Assembly: GCA_019115425.1 (NCBI GenBank)
Contig: DXDO01000108.1
Coordinates: 1 to 7,511, forward strand
Source: Candidatus Agathobaculum merdigallinarum
Lineage (GTDB): Bacteria > Bacillota > Clostridia > Oscillospirales > Butyricicoccaceae
Length of the DNA stretch: 7,511 nucleotides
Reading direction: 5' to 3'
The notes beneath the pieces were generated by a model. It was not told the DNA's origin. It saw only the letters and a program-made list of their open reading frames with translations, and made no database searches. The position numbers were made by a program, and so were the translations under genes. Below are positions 5,943 to 7,511 of the stretch, in pieces (the first letter of the stretch is position 1; the number at the start of each line of letters is the position of its first letter).

Positions 5943-5980
5943 TCTCCTTTACAGTGTCTTCCCCCGCTCCCCCAACTGTG
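5943..5980 (-). promoter_or_regulatory. livJ leader: Shine-Dalgarno site beside an ACAGT/ACTGT hairpin with doubled GGGGGA
   Basis: The minus-strand leader (about 67 nt from the predicted start) contains ACAGT (5979-5975), then GGGGGA-GC-GGGGGA, then ACTGT (5955-5951), directly followed by the real site AAAGGAG (5949-5943). The ACAGT/ACTGT arms would close a loop holding the two G-runs next to the ribosome site. The G-runs could act as extra anti-SD contacts. Only the sequence pattern is seen. Confidence 0.4.
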
Positions 5981-6001
5981 TAATTGTGAAGCGTCCGGAT
6001 G

Positions 6002-6046
6002 ATTTCCTATTATACTACTCTTTTGCCATTTCGGCAGACTTTTTTT
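6002..6046 (-). promoter_or_regulatory. livJ: Predicted livJ (liv operon) promoter
   Basis: A perfect -10 TATAAT (6014-6009) lies about 75 nt upstream of the livJ ATG, with predicted start near 6002. At 17-nt spacing the -35 is CTGCCG (6037-6032), only 3 of 6 matches to TTGACA, and there is no TG extension of the -10. An A7 tract (6046-6040) sits immediately upstream. The poor -35 suggests that an activator helps this promoter. A small inverted repeat TGCC-N5-GGCA (6024-6036) overlaps the -35 region and could hold a regulator. Confidence 0.65.
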
Positions 6047-6057
6047 CGTGTTTTGCA

Positions 6058-6084
6058 CAATTTCAGATAATCTACCGATTATCT
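6058..6084. promoter_or_regulatory. Candidate operator upstream of livJ: 8-bp-arm dyad overlapping a CodY-like box
   Basis: AGATAATC (6065-6072) and GATTATCT (6077-6084) form a perfect dyad with a TACC centre, about 72 nt upstream of the predicted start. Overlapping it, 6058-6072 matches 11 of 15 positions of the CodY consensus AATTTTCWGAAAATT, including the central CAGA. CodY senses branched-chain amino acids in many Firmicutes, so the target would make sense, but four mismatches is weak. The dyad is certain as sequence; the regulator is not identified. Confidence 0.45.
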
Positions 6085-6244
6085 TTTTCTCATAAATGCA
6101 AATTTTGTGCTTTCTTCCGAAAAACACTTGTCCACGGTGCAAGGAATCGTGCAATCGATTTCAGTATCGCAGCATCACCTTCAAAATGCCCGCCGCACCG
6201 CTCTGAGCGGAGCGTGTGCCGCGCTACAGGCGTGTAATCAAACA
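6085..6244. other. Non-coding spacer between the livJ control region and the exporter terminator
   Basis: This part of the 397-nt gap between livJ and the exporter holds no gene I can support. Short open frames here lack family resemblance and ribosome sites. Small local inverted repeats occur (for example CCGCT-CTG-AGCGG at 6198-6210), as does a GCACAA/TTGTGC pair (6055-6060 and 6105-6110) flanking the dyad. No RNA gene or riboswitch-like fold was recognised. Confidence 0.5.
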
Positions 6245-6276
6245 GAAAACAGCCTGCCGGCCGGCAGGCTGTTTTC
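6245..6276 (-). terminator. Perfect 32-nt palindromic terminator of the exporter gene, possibly bidirectional
   Basis: The half-site GAAAACAGCCTGCCGG (6245-6260) is followed immediately by its exact reverse complement (6261-6276). The transcript would form a GC-rich stem with flanking A4 and U4; on the minus strand TTTTCTGTTTG follows the GC core. It lies 55 nt after the exporter stop, the expected place for intrinsic termination, and isolates the livJ promoter from the upstream gene. The symmetric A/T flanks mean it could also act on plus-strand transcripts. Confidence 0.85.
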
Positions 6277-6331
6277 AAAACGCAGAGCGGGACAATGACG
6301 CTCGTGTGAACCCATACGGTTCGCGCGAAGC

Positions 6332-7511
6332 TTATTCCAGCTCAAACGCTCCCGTATACAGCTGATAATACTTGCCGCGTTCGGCGAGCAGCTGCTCGTG
6401 CGTGCCGCGCTCGATAATGCGGCCGAGCTCGAGCACCATGATGACGTTCGAGTTCTGCACCGTGGACAGGCGGTGCGCGATGACGAACACCGTGCGGCCG
6501 TACATCAGGCTATCCATTCCTGCCTGCACGATGGACTCGGTGCGGGTGTCGATCGAGCTTGTCGCCTCGTCCAGAATCATAACCGGCGGGTCGGCCACGG
6601 CCGCGCGCGCGATCGAGATCAGCTGGCGCTGGCCCTGCGACAGGCTGCCGCCCTCGCCGTCGATCACGGTGTCGTAGCCGTCTGGCAGGCGGCGGATGAA
6701 GTCGTCCGCGTTGGCAAGCTGGGCCGCCGCCTCGACCTCCTGATCGGTCGCCTCCAGATTGCCGTAGCGGATATTATCGCGGATCGTACCGGTGAACAGG
6801 TTGGTATCCTGCAACACAATACCCAGCGAGCGGCGCAGGTCGGCCTTTTTGATCTTGTTGATGTTGATGCCGTCGTAGCGGATCTTGCCGTCCGCCAGAT
6901 CGTAAAAGCGGTTGATGAGGTTGGTGATGGTCGTCTTGCCTGCGCCGGTCGCGCCAACAAAAGCCACCTTCTGGCCCGGCTCGGCATACAGCGAGATATC
7001 GTGCAGCACGATCTTATCCGGATTGTAGCCGAAGTCCACATCGAAGAAGCGCACGTCGCCGCGCACGCGCTCGTAAGTGGTCGTGCCGTCCTCATGCGGG
7101 TGCTTCCACGCCCAGATGTTGGTCTTTTCGGGGGTTTCGACCAGATTGCCCTGTTTATCATACTTGGCGTTGACCATCGTGACATAGCCGTCGTCGGTCT
7201 CCGGCTCCTCGTCCATCAGCTCGAAGATACGCTCCGCGCCGGCGAGCGCCATGACGATCGAGTTGAACTGCTGCGAGATCTGCGTCACCGGCTGGGTGAA
7301 CGACTTGGTCAGCTGCAAAAAGCTTGCGATCACGCCAATGGTGATGCTGCTGCCGACAACGCCGGACAGCGCCAGCGTGCCGCCGACCACCGCGACCAGC
7401 ACATACAGCAGGTTGCCGATGTTCATCATGATCGGCATCAGGATGTTGGCAAAGGTGTTCGCGTTCTTCGCATTTTCGCGCAGCTCGTCGTTGAGCGCGT
7501 CAAACTGCTCC
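6332..7511 (-). CDS. ABC exporter, fused permease/ATPase, C-terminal 392 residues (5' end outside window)
   Basis: The frame stays open to the right edge: the 24 codons before the Met at 7438 (EQFDALNDELRENAKNANTF...) continue a typical exporter membrane domain, so that Met is internal. The fragment holds the last transmembrane helices (about 25-65), then a coupling region QPVTQISQQFNSIVMALAGAERIFELMDEEPE. An unusual linker of about 45 residues (fragment 104-149, including NIWAWKHPHEDG) precedes the ATPase domain: A-loop Tyr162, Walker A GATGAGKT (186-193), Q-loop Gln234, signature LSQGQ (290-294), Walker B VMILDE with catalytic Glu315, D-loop SSID (318-321), switch His346. All catalytic residues are intact. 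Such proteins are usually about 600 aa and often work as heterodimers; a partner gene would lie to the right. Substrate (drug, lipid or peptide) cannot be told from sequence. Confidence 0.93.
   Translation of the reverse strand, partial: EQFDALNDELRENAKNANTFANILMPIMMNIGNLLYVLVAVVGGTLALSGVVGSSITIGVIASFLQLTKSFTQPVTQISQQFNSIVMALAGAERIFELMDEEPETDDGYVTMVNAKYDKQGNLVETPEKTNIWAWKHPHEDGTTTYERVRGDVRFFDVDFGYNPDKIVLHDISLYAEPGQKVAFVGATGAGKTTITNLINRFYDLADGKIRYDGININKIKKADLRRSLGIVLQDTNLFTGTIRDNIRYGNLEATDQEVEAAAQLANADDFIRRLPDGYDTVIDGEGGSLSQGQRQLISIARAAVADPPVMILDEATSSIDTRTESIVQAGMDSLMYGRTVFVIAHRLSTVQNSNVIMVLELGRIIERGTHEQLLAERGKYYQLYTGAFELE

Noticed and set aside
5935..6002. T-box, riboswitch or leucine attenuator in the livJ leader
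   Set aside because: The leader is only about 67 nt, with no T-box core, no leader peptide and no terminator/antiterminator pair.
6128..6136. DnaA-box-like TTGTCCACG
   Set aside because: Two mismatches to TTATCCACA, a single copy and no origin context.
6090..6278. 62-codon minus-strand open frame upstream of livJ as a leader peptide
   Set aside because: It crosses the exporter terminator and the spacer, has no SD site and no run of Leu/Ile/Val codons, and starts upstream of the predicted livJ promoter.

Overview
The window has the look of a Gram-positive anaerobic gut bacterium of the Clostridia, probably Oscillospirales (a Butyricicoccus/Agathobaculum-like genome is a guess). The reasons are strong purine-rich Shine-Dalgarno sites, sigma-A type promoters with TATAAT -10 boxes, a lipoprotein-type binding protein (lipobox LAG-C) instead of a periplasmic one, fairly GC-rich genes with AT-rich promoters, and an ABC exporter with a TMD-NBD linker insert that I associate with clostridia. 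Every gene lies on the minus strand, so biological reading order is right to left. All seven protein genes end in TAA.

Layout in transcription order. (a) 7511-6332: the 3' part of a multidrug/lipid-type ABC exporter that enters from the right edge, followed by a perfect 32-nt palindromic terminator (6245-6276). (b) 6250-5935: a gene-free stretch holding the livJ control region. It has a TATAAT -10 box, a poor -35, an A7 tract, an 8-bp-arm dyad and a weak CodY-like match. (c) 5934-4744: livJ, the substrate-binding lipoprotein. (d) 4743-4365: a 379-nt gap between livJ and livH packed with eight consecutive hairpins (4409-4736), the most unusual structure here. (e) 4364-897: livH, livM, livG and livF, tightly packed (gaps of 13, 1 and 19 nt), encoding the two permeases and two ATPases. 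(f) 884-258: a cytidylate-kinase-like P-loop protein only 12 nt after livF, closing the operon, then a GC-rich hairpin terminator with a poor U-tract (221-254). (g) 129-1: a strong promoter with an AT-rich upstream repeat driving a tRNA-Ser(GGA) gene cut by the left edge.

How the genes work together: LivJ captures a branched-chain amino acid (or similar substrate) at the outer face of the membrane. LivH and LivM form the channel, and LivG and LivF hydrolyse ATP to drive import. The hairpin array between livJ and livH is well placed to keep binding protein in excess over the membrane complex, either by protecting livJ mRNA ends or by reducing read-through. The kinase-like gene probably shares the transcript, but its link to uptake is unknown.

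Most of the window is conventional. I found no defence system, CRISPR array, transposon or prophage. The hairpin array, the livJ promoter dyad and the kinase-like rider gene are the items that merit a second look.
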